Source of the DNA: an uncultured Oscillibacter sp.
Lineage (GTDB): Bacteria; Bacillota; Clostridia; Oscillospirales; Oscillospiraceae
NCBI GenBank assembly: GCA_946183175.1
Contig: CAMHBH010000001.1
Location: 1 to 61,049, forward strand
Direction: 5' to 3'
DNA length: 61,049 nucleotides
Numbering within the stretch: the stretch's first letter is position 1; the number at the start of each line of letters is the position of its first letter. The translations under genes were made by a program, and so were the position numbers. Below the pieces are notes generated by a model that had not been told where the DNA came from, did not search any database, and saw only the letters and a program-made list of their open reading frames with translations. Of the stretch, positions 6,588 to 14,393 are shown one piece after another.

Positions 6588-8944
6588 CCAAACACCTTCT
6601 TTGCGATTTCCGCCGAGGCTTTCGCGTCCCGGGCGTAGTAGTCGGCCCCCATGCGCGCGGCGTACTCCGGCGTTACGACCGCGCCGCCCACCCATACCAC
6701 AGGCGGCGACGGAAGCGCTTTGAGTTGCCGTACGGTCTCCTCCATCGCCGGAAGTGTGGTTGTCATGAGCGCCGACAGGCCCACAAGCCTTACATTCCTC
6801 TCCGTGACGGCCTCCACGATTTTTTCCGGGGGCACGTCGCGCCCGAGGTCGATGACTTCGTAGCCGTAGTTTTCGAGTACAGTCTTGACGATGTTCTTGC
6901 CGATGTCGTGAATGTCGCCCTGTACGGTGGCGACGAGGAGCGTACCCTTCCTGACCGACGCGCCGCCGCGTTCCGCCAGCGACGCCCGCAGGACTTCAAA
7001 CACCGCTTGCGCCGCCTGTGCCGCGCTGAGTAATTGCGGCAGAAATGCCCTGCCCTGTCCGTAGGCCTCCCCGACGCTGTCGAGCGCCGGAATGAGTTCC
7101 TGTTCCACTATCGAGAGTTCCGGACGCTCTTGCAGGGCGTCTTTGGCGAGTTTGGCGGCCTCCGCCTGTAGGCCCTTCGCGATAGCGTCGCGAATCGTGG
7201 CGGGGCCTCCGGGCGCGGGCGTATTCGCGGGCGCGTCGGCGTCGGCGAAACGCCCGATGTACGCGCGGCACTGCGCGTCCTCCCCGGAGAGTACGCGGTA
7301 CGCCGATACCGCGTCCATCATGTCGCGCTGGTTGGGGTTGAGTATCGGGAGCGTCAGGCCGCATTGCATGGCCTGCGTTAAGAAAGTACGGGCAATCAGT
7401 CCGCGGTTGGGCAGTCCGAACGAGATATTGGACACCCCGAGCACCGTTTGCAGTCCGAGGACTTCCCGCACATACCGGACGGCTTGCAACGTCTCCGCCG
7501 CCTGTTCCTGCTGGGCCGAGACGGTCAAAGTCAGGCAGTCTATCCAGATATCCTCTTTCGGGATTCCGTAAGACAGCGCGGTTTGCAGAATCCGTTCCGC
7601 GATTGCGATACGCTCCCGCGCCGTCTTCGGGATTCCGTTCTTGTCGAGGGTCAGTCCCACGACCGCCGCGCCGTACTTCTTTACGACTGGTAAGATTCGC
7701 TCCATCACTTCCGGGTTGCCATTGACGGAGTTGACCGCCGCCTTGCCGTTATAGACACGTAGTCCGGCTTCGAGGGCGTCGGGGTTCGACGAATCAAGCT
7801 GTAGGGGCAGGGCCACGGCGCTTTGTAACTTCTTGACCACCCGGGGCAGCATGGACACCTCGTCGACGCCCGGAAAGCCGACGTTCACGTCGAGAATATC
7901 GGCTCCGGCGTCCTCCTGTGTGACCGCGACATCTAAAATATAGTCCAAGTCGTTTTCGAGCAAGGCCTGTTGAAAGCGCTTCTTCCCGGTAGGGTTAATG
8001 CGTTCCCCGATAACGCGTACGCCGTCGATACGGCACGGCGCGACGGGCGTACAGACGAACGGCGGGAGTTGTACGGGGCGGGGGGCGCGCCCGCGCGGCT
8101 CCGAAAGTAGCGCCGACAGTTTACGGATGTACTCCGGCGACGTGCCGCAACACCCGCCGACAATCGACACGCAATCGAGACAGGGCCGCAGGGCCTCCGC
8201 GAACGCGTCGGGGGACAGGTCGTAGCGTCCCGTGACGGGGTCGGGCAGGCCGGCGTTGGGCTTCGCGATAACCGGAAGGCGCGTGTTCTCCGACAGTTCC
8301 CGCAACAGCGGCGACATACGGTCGGGGCCCGTAGAACAGTTGAGGCCCACGGCGTCCGCGCCAAGCCCCTCCAGCGTCCGGGCCATCGACGCTACTGTAC
8401 AGCCCGTGAACGTCCGGCCCGTCTCGTCGAAAGACATCGTCACGAATACGGGAAGCGCCGTATTCTCTTTGACCGCGAGAAGCGCGGCTTTCGTCTCGTA
8501 CAGGTCGGTCATCGTCTCAATAACGGCCAAATCCGCGCCTGCCTCCGCGCCCGCGACGGCCATTTCCCGGAACAGTTGGTAAGCGTCCTCAAAGGACAGC
8601 GTGCCCATCGGTTCGAGTAATTCGCCCAGCGGGCCGATATCCAGCGCGACGGCGGCGCGGCCTTGCGCGGCGCGTTTCGCGATACCGATTCCGGCGGAAA
8701 TCACCTCCCCAACGCTCTTCCCTGACTTACGTAATTTGTGCGCGTTCGCGCCGAAGGTGTTCGCGTACACGACACGGCTCCCGGCGTCGACGTAGTCGCG
8801 GTGTACGTCGAAAATCAGTTCCGGGTCGGACAGGTTCAGCAATTCGGGCTGTCCGCCGGGGGGCAGGCCGCGCTCTTGCAGGACAGTCCCCATTGCGCCG
8901 TCTAGAAGTAACGGTTCTCCGGGCGTCCAGAATGGAAAGTTCAT
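6584..8944 (-). CDS. metH: Cobalamin-dependent methionine synthase MetH (without activation domain)
   Basis: MetH moves the methyl group of 5-methyl-THF to homocysteine through methylcobalamin. The 786 residues hold a homocysteine methyltransferase barrel (about 1-290, zinc cysteines in VGLNCSTGP and VGGCCGTSPEY), a pterin-binding barrel (about 305-555, RINPTGKKRF, DVNVGFPGVDE, LDSSNPDALEAGL), a helical cap, and a B12 domain with base-off motif DIHDIGKN near residue 676, SALMTTT and WVGGAVVTP. The usual C-terminal AdoMet reactivation domain is absent and is encoded by the gene upstream. The start follows GGGAGGAATTGAC. Confidence 0.96.
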   Translation of the reverse strand: MNFPFWTPGEPLLLDGAMGTVLQERGLPPGGQPELLNLSDPELIFDVHRDYVDAGSRVVYANTFGANAHKLRKSGKSVGEVISAGIGIAKRAAQGRAAVALDIGPLGELLEPMGTLSFEDAYQLFREMAVAGAEAGADLAVIETMTDLYETKAALLAVKENTALPVFVTMSFDETGRTFTGCTVASMARTLEGLGADAVGLNCSTGPDRMSPLLRELSENTRLPVIAKPNAGLPDPVTGRYDLSPDAFAEALRPCLDCVSIVGGCCGTSPEYIRKLSALLSEPRGRAPRPVQLPPFVCTPVAPCRIDGVRVIGERINPTGKKRFQQALLENDLDYILDVAVTQEDAGADILDVNVGFPGVDEVSMLPRVVKKLQSAVALPLQLDSSNPDALEAGLRVYNGKAAVNSVNGNPEVMERILPVVKKYGAAVVGLTLDKNGIPKTARERIAIAERILQTALSYGIPKEDIWIDCLTLTVSAQQEQAAETLQAVRYVREVLGLQTVLGVSNISFGLPNRGLIARTFLTQAMQCGLTLPILNPNQRDMMDAVSAYRVLSGEDAQCRAYIGRFADADAPANTPAPGGPATIRDAIAKGLQAEAAKLAKDALQERPELSIVEQELIPALDSVGEAYGQGRAFLPQLLSAAQAAQAVFEVLRASLAERGGASVRKGTLLVATVQGDIHDIGKNIVKTVLENYGYEVIDLGRDVPPEKIVEAVTERNVRLVGLSALMTTTLPAMEETVRQLKALPSPPVVWVGGAVVTPEYAARMGADYYARDAKASAEIAKKVFG

Positions 8945-8992
8945 GTCAATTCCTCCCGGTTCAAAGTTGGCAATTCGCGGATTTAACCCGGC

Positions 8993-9649
8993 TCAAAGTC
9001 GGCAGTTTGCGCCGGACTTGCGAAGCGTACAAGTTTCGCGCATGGCGCAACAGGCGCAACCCCGGATTCGCGCCCGTTGGGGCCTGTCGGACAGGCCGAT
9101 AATCGCCGTGACGGATTTCGCGGGGTTGAGGGTCATGCTGTCGGTGACGCAGACGCCCAGACGCCGCGACGCGTCGAGCAGAGCGCAGATGTCGCGCTGT
9201 AAGGACAGCAGAACGTCGCCATAGCCGGGGCTGAAACGGTCGGTGAGAAAGCGTCTGGGGAAACGGGCGGAAAGTTCGCGTTCCGCCGTGTCGCAACCCT
9301 CTTCGACGAACGCGCTCCCGCAGGCGTCGAGAATCACGGCCTTCGACATATCCCGGGCCTGTAGGGCGCGGAGGCGGCTGTCGAACCCCGCGCCGAGCGT
9401 GCACAACAGCAAAGCGGCCTCGTCGCAGTCGGACAGCATGGTACAAACGGAGTTGCCGTAGAGGGAGAGGCCCGCGCCGTCGAGACGGAACCCGTCGCCG
9501 TCGGGGCGCAGCGGGAACAGGCGGTAGACGTAGCGCGGCGACAACGCCCGTTGCAGTGTCCGCGCCGTCTCCGACGCCTCCCGCCGCAGAGATTCCGGTA
9601 CGTCTCCCCGCGCGCCCAGATAGCGTAACGTTTCCTGGACGAGTTCCAT
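8993..9649 (-). CDS. Stand-alone MetH activation-domain protein
   Basis: This 218-residue protein matches the reactivation domain that is fused to MetH in many bacteria. That domain supplies AdoMet to remethylate oxidised cob(II)alamin. The diagnostic stretch is DRFSPGYGDVLLSLQ, then DSMTLNPAKSVTAIIGLS, followed by a cysteine-rich tail (GCACCAMRETC). It is the first gene of a leftward operon with metH and metF. The start at 9649 follows GAGAGGGG; a few upstream codons in frame lack a ribosome site. The separate gene explains why the neighbouring MetH is short. Confidence 0.87.
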   Translation of the reverse strand: MELVQETLRYLGARGDVPESLRREASETARTLQRALSPRYVYRLFPLRPDGDGFRLDGAGLSLYGNSVCTMLSDCDEAALLLCTLGAGFDSRLRALQARDMSKAVILDACGSAFVEEGCDTAERELSARFPRRFLTDRFSPGYGDVLLSLQRDICALLDASRRLGVCVTDSMTLNPAKSVTAIIGLSDRPQRARIRGCACCAMRETCTLRKSGANCRL

Positions 9650-9699
9650 AGTCCGCCCCTCTCTACAATAAATTTCTATTAAAAACATAGGTAGGTATG

Positions 9700-9728
9700 A
9701 TTTTAACAGCAGTCGCGGCCCGTGTCAA
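9700..9728 (-). promoter_or_regulatory. Promoter of the methionine operon
   Basis: TTGACA (9728-9723) and TAAAAT (9705-9700) on the - strand have a 17-base spacer. The predicted transcript starts near 9693, only about 45 bases from the first start codon, so there is no room for a SAM or B12 riboswitch. Confidence 0.75.
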
Positions 9729-9743
9729 GCGGGAATCGAAGAA

Positions 9744-9772
9744 ACCCCCGGCCCCTGTCCGGGGCGGGGGTC
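9744..9772 (-). terminator. Terminator of the S-layer muramidase gene
   Basis: Just past the stop of the leftward gene, ACCCCCGCCCC pairs with GGGGCCGGGGGT around a short loop, followed by TTTCTTC on the - strand. Confidence 0.75.
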
Positions 9773-9782
9773 TCCCGGCCTG

Positions 9783-12065
9783 TTATGATTTGGCCTTGAA
9801 CCAGATATTCGCGTCAATCTTCCTGCCGATACCCTCTACGACCGCGCTGTCGGTGTACTGCCAGTAGTCCATCTGGTAGTACAGGTTCGGGTAGGGGTAG
9901 TCGACATCCGTGCCGGGGTACTGCGGGTACCACATCATGTACGGGGCAAGCGCGCCCTGGTCGTACTTGATATAGCATACATAGCGGCTGTTGTAGACCA
10001 TAGGCGTATACCCGGCGGCGGCGACGCGCTTGCAGAACGCCACCGCGCACGCGGTCGCCATTTGGGGCGATGTGCCGTAGACGCGGTAGGAGCTGTCCTG
10101 CATTTCCCAGTCGTAGGAGACCGGGCCGTTGATTTTGTGCCCGCGCAGGAGGGAAATCACGAAGTCTGCTTCCTCGATGGCCTCGGCGATAGTCACGGCC
10201 TGCGCGAAGATGTACGCGCCGGTCTGGATACCCTGCGCCATAGCGCCGTCGATGTTCTGCGCGTAGTAGGCGTCCGCGCGGAGCGCGCCCGTCGACGTGC
10301 CGCGGAGGCCTACGCGAATCATAGCGAACTGTACGCCGTCGGCCTTGGCGGCCTTCCAGTTAATGGTACCGTTGGAGCGGTCGCGGTTCTGGTAGGCGGA
10401 CACGTCCACGCCGAATTTGGCGTCGTAGCGGCCGCCGACGTAGCGGAGGCGGTGCCCGGTACGCCACACGAAGTCGCCCGCGTAGACGTTCCGCGCCCGC
10501 ACGCCCGCGTAGACCGGAATCCGGCTGCCCTGATAGGTGAAATACTGTCCGGTGGTGCGCCCGGGGGTGTAAACGTCCCGGATTGTCCACTGTGAGACGG
10601 GCTTGGTCGGGAGTCCGAAGTCGGGGTTGGTGGGGATGTAGGGCGTGACAGGCGTGGAGGGCGTCGGGGTATTCGTCGGGAGCTGGTTTTCGGGGTTCTC
10701 GGGTATGACGGGCACGGCGGGCGTCGGCGTGTCAACCGGGACTTGGTTTTCCGGATTTTCGGGCGTTGCAGGCGTAGAGGGCCTGGGCGCGGTCGTCTCG
10801 CCGTCGTCTATGGAAGTTTTCCCGGAATCGGAGGTCTTGCCGGAATCGGCAGTCCGTCCGGGGTCTTTGGTGGTCTCGCCGTCGTCGATGGAGCTACGCC
10901 CGGAATCGGAGGTCTTGCCGGAATCGGCAGTCCGCCCGGGGTCTTTGGTGGTCTCGCCGTTGTCGACGGAGGTACGCCCGGAATCGGAAGTTTGTCCGGA
11001 ATCCGTGGTACTGCCGGGGTCGTTAGGCGTCTGCCCGGAATCGGGGTTTCTGGTGGTTCGCCCGGGGTCGTGGGTGGTCTCGCCGTCGTCGATGGAAGTA
11101 CGTCCGGAATCGGACGGCGCGGAGGGCCTGACGGGGTTCGCGGTGGTTTCGCCGTCGTCGACGGAAGTCAGCCAGGAAGCGGGCGTGTTGCCGGTGTCGG
11201 CGGGGACGGTCGGCGCGGGCGGACGCTGTTCGGGTTCCTCCTCCGGCAGTACGGTCGGCGCGGACGTGGAGCGGTATTCGACAGAAGCCGCGTGCGAAAA
11301 GTTACGGGTTTCCCCGCCGATGGTCACGTTGTCGAGCAGTACCGTACTAATGACGCCCGGAGCGACATAGAGGTCGCCCGTGATGTACATGTCGCGGAGC
11401 GTCGCGCCGCCCTGGCTGCTCACCAGTACATTCCCCGCGACATCCTGCGAAAGCGGCGTCTGCGCCGTCACCATGACGCTCATGATGTTGTCGAAAATGC
11501 GCACGACATCGCCGCGGGTAATGGGTTCGTTGGGGCGGAAATAGCCGTCCGCGACGCCCTCCAGATAGCCGCGCTCCGCCATTTCGGACACGGGGCCTTG
11601 GGCGTATCCGGCGATGGTGTCGTCGTCGATATAGTGCGGGAGAATCGAATCGGCGGCGAAGTCGAACGCGCGCGCAATCATGGTGACGGCCTGCTGACGG
11701 GTAATCGGGGCGGCGGGTTCGGCGTAGCCGTTTTCGGCGATGTATATCGCGTTGGCGTGGAGTTTGAGAATGGCGTCCTCCCACTGATTTCCGGCGGTAT
11801 CGCGGAACGTGGAGGCGGGCGACTTCGCGCGAAAGTGCATCATGCGGTCGATGACACCGGCAAAGGCCCCCTTCGTGATGGAATCGTTGGGGTGGAACGT
11901 GCCGTCACCGTAACCGGAAATCAGTCCGTACTCGGTACTCCACTTGTCAATCGCCGCTTCCGAGGGGTGGCCTTGCGTATCCGAAAAGGCGCTGGCCGCC
12001 GTCACGGAGAGGAGCAGAACCAGTAAGCCCGTGAGCAGAGGTTTGAGGCGGTTCAATTTTCCCAT
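9783..12065 (-). CDS. S-layer-anchored GH25 muramidase with repetitive linker
   Basis: This is a 760-residue secreted cell-wall protein. A signal peptide (hydrophobic LLTGLLVLLLSVTAASA) precedes three S-layer-homology segments (about residues 28-220), which bind secondary cell-wall polymers. A threonine/serine/proline linker at about 290-500 carries five copies of a S(I/V)D(D/N)GETT unit. Residues from about 549 to the end form a GH25 lysozyme barrel with FGVDVSAYQ, catalytic DWE in SYDWEMQDSS near 652, and terminal YWQYTDSAVVEGIGRKIDANIW. It probably remodels or digests peptidoglycan at the surface. The start at 12065 follows AGAGAGGAC. It is monocistronic, with its own promoter and terminator. 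Confidence 0.93.
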   Translation of the reverse strand: MGKLNRLKPLLTGLLVLLLSVTAASAFSDTQGHPSEAAIDKWSTEYGLISGYGDGTFHPNDSITKGAFAGVIDRMMHFRAKSPASTFRDTAGNQWEDAILKLHANAIYIAENGYAEPAAPITRQQAVTMIARAFDFAADSILPHYIDDDTIAGYAQGPVSEMAERGYLEGVADGYFRPNEPITRGDVVRIFDNIMSVMVTAQTPLSQDVAGNVLVSSQGGATLRDMYITGDLYVAPGVISTVLLDNVTIGGETRNFSHAASVEYRSTSAPTVLPEEEPEQRPPAPTVPADTGNTPASWLTSVDDGETTANPVRPSAPSDSGRTSIDDGETTHDPGRTTRNPDSGQTPNDPGSTTDSGQTSDSGRTSVDNGETTKDPGRTADSGKTSDSGRSSIDDGETTKDPGRTADSGKTSDSGKTSIDDGETTAPRPSTPATPENPENQVPVDTPTPAVPVIPENPENQLPTNTPTPSTPVTPYIPTNPDFGLPTKPVSQWTIRDVYTPGRTTGQYFTYQGSRIPVYAGVRARNVYAGDFVWRTGHRLRYVGGRYDAKFGVDVSAYQNRDRSNGTINWKAAKADGVQFAMIRVGLRGTSTGALRADAYYAQNIDGAMAQGIQTGAYIFAQAVTIAEAIEEADFVISLLRGHKINGPVSYDWEMQDSSYRVYGTSPQMATACAVAFCKRVAAAGYTPMVYNSRYVCYIKYDQGALAPYMMWYPQYPGTDVDYPYPNLYYQMDYWQYTDSAVVEGIGRKIDANIWFKAKS
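10795..11165 (-). repeat. Repetitive linker coding for SxDxGETT units
   Basis: Within the muramidase gene, near-identical blocks encode SIDDGETT or SVDNGETT followed by DPGRTADSGKTSDSG-like spacers, five units in all. The two blocks around 10855-10980 are nearly the same base for base, which suggests recent unit duplication. Confidence 0.85.
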
Positions 12066-12134
12066 GGCAGTCCTCTCTTTCCAATGGTAATCAGGACGGC
12101 GACGCGTCACGCCGTCCTACAAAGCGTACCGTAT

Positions 12135-12163
12135 ATTATATCGGCTTTTGGACATGGGGTCAA
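12135..12163 (-). promoter_or_regulatory. Promoter of the S-layer muramidase gene
   Basis: TTGACC (12163-12158) and TATAAT (12140-12135) have a 17-base spacer on the - strand. The -10 is preceded by GCCGA, giving GCCGATAT, which also resembles a flagellar-sigma -10. The matching flagellar -35 is poor, so I favour the housekeeping form. Confidence 0.7.
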
Positions 12164-12290
12164 GCGCGGCGGTTTATTCGTTTTGACGAATCTGCGCGAA
12201 AAACAGTACCGCGACTTTCGCACTTTGCCCAAACTCCGGAAACGCCGACGGCGGCTTTTCGCACGGCGCGGCGGCATAGCAAAAAAAACG

Positions 12291-12319
12291 TGGACAAACG
12301 GCGCGCTTTCGCGTACAAT
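12291..12319 (+). promoter_or_regulatory. Promoter of the moxR operon
   Basis: TGGACA (12291-12296), a 17-base spacer and TACAAT (12314-12319) lie 28 bases before the moxR start. The same TGGACA -35 is used before addB. Confidence 0.7.
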
Positions 12320-12346
12320 AGGAAATCATCTCGCGGGAGGCTTGGA

Positions 12347-13297
12347 ATGAACAACGACGCACAAAGGGCGGCGGAAGTCGTCCGGCAGGTCGGGGGGGTA
12401 CTTTTCGGCAAGGAACGGGAAATCCGGGAAGTTCTGCTCGCGATTCTGGCCAACGGACACATTCTGCTGGAAGATATCCCCGGCGTGGGCAAGACGACTT
12501 TGGCGATGGCCTTTTCCAGGACGCTGGATTTGGACTACAGGCGCGTCCAGTTTACGCCGGACGTGCTCCCCTCGGATTTGACCGGGTTCTCGATTTACCG
12601 CCGGGAACAGGAGGCCTTTGTCTATCAACCGGGAATCGTATTCTGTAATTTGCTGTTGGCGGACGAACTCAACCGCACGTCGCCGAAAACGCAGTCGGCG
12701 CTACTGGAGGCCATGCAGGAGGGACAGGTCACGGCGGAGGGCGTGACGCGAAAGTTGCCCGCGCCGTTCCTGGTGATTGCCACGCAGAACCCGTTCGGGA
12801 GCGCGGGCACGCAACCCCTGCCCGAATCGGAGGCCGACCGCTTCACGGTGTCGCTGTCGCTGGGCTACCCCGATTTGGACAGCGAAATCTCGATGGCGCG
12901 GGCCGTGGGCCTTACGCGCCCCGTCGACTATTTACGGCCGATATTGTCACGCGACGAGCTCGCCGCGATTCAGGCCGACATTCACGAGGTCTACATGCAC
13001 GAGAAGGTCTACCGCTATCTGGCGGAACTCGTCCGGGCGACGCGGAATCATGTGTCACTGTCGCGGGGGGCGGGGCCGCGCGCCACGATTGCGCTTGTCA
13101 AACTCGCCAAAGCGGCGGCCTGGTACGAGGGCCGCGACTTCGTCACGCCCTCCGACGTGCTCGGGCAGTTCCCGTACGTCGCGGCCCACAGGCTGACGCT
13201 CAGTCCCGACGCCGTCGCGCGGCACATCACCGTAGAGGAGACGCTGCGGCAGATTGCCGGGAGCGTCCGCAAGCCGCCCATCGAGGCCCGCCCATGA
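12347..13297 (+). CDS. MoxR-family AAA+ ATPase
   Basis: The 316-residue MoxR ATPase is a chaperone-like AAA+ protein usually paired with DUF58 proteins. Walker A is EDIPGVGKTTLA near residue 40, Walker B is LLADELNR near 105, sensor 1 is VIATQNP near 140, and a C-terminal lid domain contains RGAGPRATIAL. The start at ATG 12347 follows GGGAGG. The stop overlaps the DUF58 start (ATGA). The substrate of the operon is unknown; in other bacteria such trios act on envelope proteins or transport complexes. Confidence 0.93.
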   Translation: MNNDAQRAAEVVRQVGGVLFGKEREIREVLLAILANGHILLEDIPGVGKTTLAMAFSRTLDLDYRRVQFTPDVLPSDLTGFSIYRREQEAFVYQPGIVFCNLLLADELNRTSPKTQSALLEAMQEGQVTAEGVTRKLPAPFLVIATQNPFGSAGTQPLPESEADRFTVSLSLGYPDLDSEISMARAVGLTRPVDYLRPILSRDELAAIQADIHEVYMHEKVYRYLAELVRATRNHVSLSRGAGPRATIALVKLAKAAAWYEGRDFVTPSDVLGQFPYVAAHRLTLSPDAVARHITVEETLRQIAGSVRKPPIEARP

Positions 13298-14349
13298 CCA
13301 GACAGGGTACGTGGCTGTTACTCGTCGCGCTGACGTGGTACCTGGCGGGGATGTTCCGTACGCTGCCGCTGACGGTGTTGTTGTTGTCGGAGCTGGGCCT
13401 GCTCGTGATTATGGCCGCGCTGTCGGTCTACTTCCGCGCCGCGCTGGACGCCTCTTTCCCGGAGGAGACGACCTTCGGCGAAAAGGAGCTTGACTGCGCC
13501 TGTCGGCTACGCCTGGAAGTGCACGGACGCCTCCCGGTAGGGCGTCCGCGCCTGACGCTGGGGCTGTCCTACCGCGCGCAGAAGCGCAGGAGTACACAGC
13601 GTTTCTACGGCGGCGCGGAGCCCGGGCGCGAAACCGACGTGACGTTTTACGTACGCCCTCCCTACGCCGGGCCGCTCTATATCGAACTCCGGCAGATTCT
13701 GACATGGGACTACCTGTTTCTGTTCCCGGCGAAACGCCGGAAGCGGGAACAAATGTTGCTGGCGGTCTTGCCGCCGCCGAGAGAGGCGCGCATACATTCC
13801 CGTACCCTGTCGGAGATGTCCGGCGGACAGGCGCGGGAGACCGCCCCCGTACCGCTGGACGGCATGTCCCCGGAAGTGCGCGACCTGCGCGAGTACCGCC
13901 CCGGCGATTCCGCGCGCGCGATTCACTGGAAGCTCAGCGCGCGTACCGACCAGCTCTGGAGCCGCGACTACGAGGACGAAAAGGAGGAACGCTTTACCCT
14001 GTTCCTGAACCTGTCGGACAGCGCGCGCATGAGGCCCGAACAGTGGGATACCTTCTACGAGGCGCTGTCGGCGGTACTCCTCGGACTTCTCCGCCACCGC
14101 CACGCCGTGCGGGTGTTCTGGCGCGACGGCGCGAAAGATTTACAGTCGGACGTGTCGGACGCGCAAAGCAGACAGGCGTTTTTCCTACAGCTTTACCTCT
14201 CCGAACCGCCCGACGGAACCCCCGAACCGCGCCTGACCGATTTCGCCTTCGATACGAAACTGCTCTGGACGCGCGGCGCGCAACCCGTATGGCAATTCGA
14301 TTCCGCCGACGCCCTCCGGGAGATTGCCGAACAAACCTTTATTATCTGA
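13294..14349 (+). CDS. DUF58 protein
   Basis: This 351-residue protein has two N-terminal membrane helices (about 5-20 and 25-45, short cytoplasmic loop) and a DUF58 domain in the C-terminal half. The DUF58 signature is REYRPGDSARAIHWKLSART near residue 200, followed by the acidic DYEDEKEERF. The domain is von Willebrand A-like and is thought to act with MoxR. The gene overlaps moxR by four bases and is followed by the transglutaminase, so all three form one operon. Confidence 0.88.
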   Translation: MTRQGTWLLLVALTWYLAGMFRTLPLTVLLLSELGLLVIMAALSVYFRAALDASFPEETTFGEKELDCACRLRLEVHGRLPVGRPRLTLGLSYRAQKRRSTQRFYGGAEPGRETDVTFYVRPPYAGPLYIELRQILTWDYLFLFPAKRRKREQMLLAVLPPPREARIHSRTLSEMSGGQARETAPVPLDGMSPEVRDLREYRPGDSARAIHWKLSARTDQLWSRDYEDEKEERFTLFLNLSDSARMRPEQWDTFYEALSAVLLGLLRHRHAVRVFWRDGAKDLQSDVSDAQSRQAFFLQLYLSEPPDGTPEPRLTDFAFDTKLLWTRGAQPVWQFDSADALREIAEQTFII

Positions 14350-14393
14350 TGTCCCGAAACGCCTTCGTTATCTGGTGTCCGAAAGGAAACGCT

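Noticed and set aside
9650..9700. SAM or cobalamin riboswitch before the methionine operon
   Set aside because: The predicted transcript start leaves only about 45 bases before the first codon, too short for either.
10645..12026. Long open frames antisense to the muramidase repeats
   Set aside because: Gly/Val-rich repeats mirror the Thr/Ser/Asp linker; there are no ribosome sites, and strong coding evidence is on the other strand.
13704..14393. N-terminal extension of the transglutaminase protein
   Set aside because: It is the DUF58 gene read in another frame, Arg/Pro-rich without domain sense.
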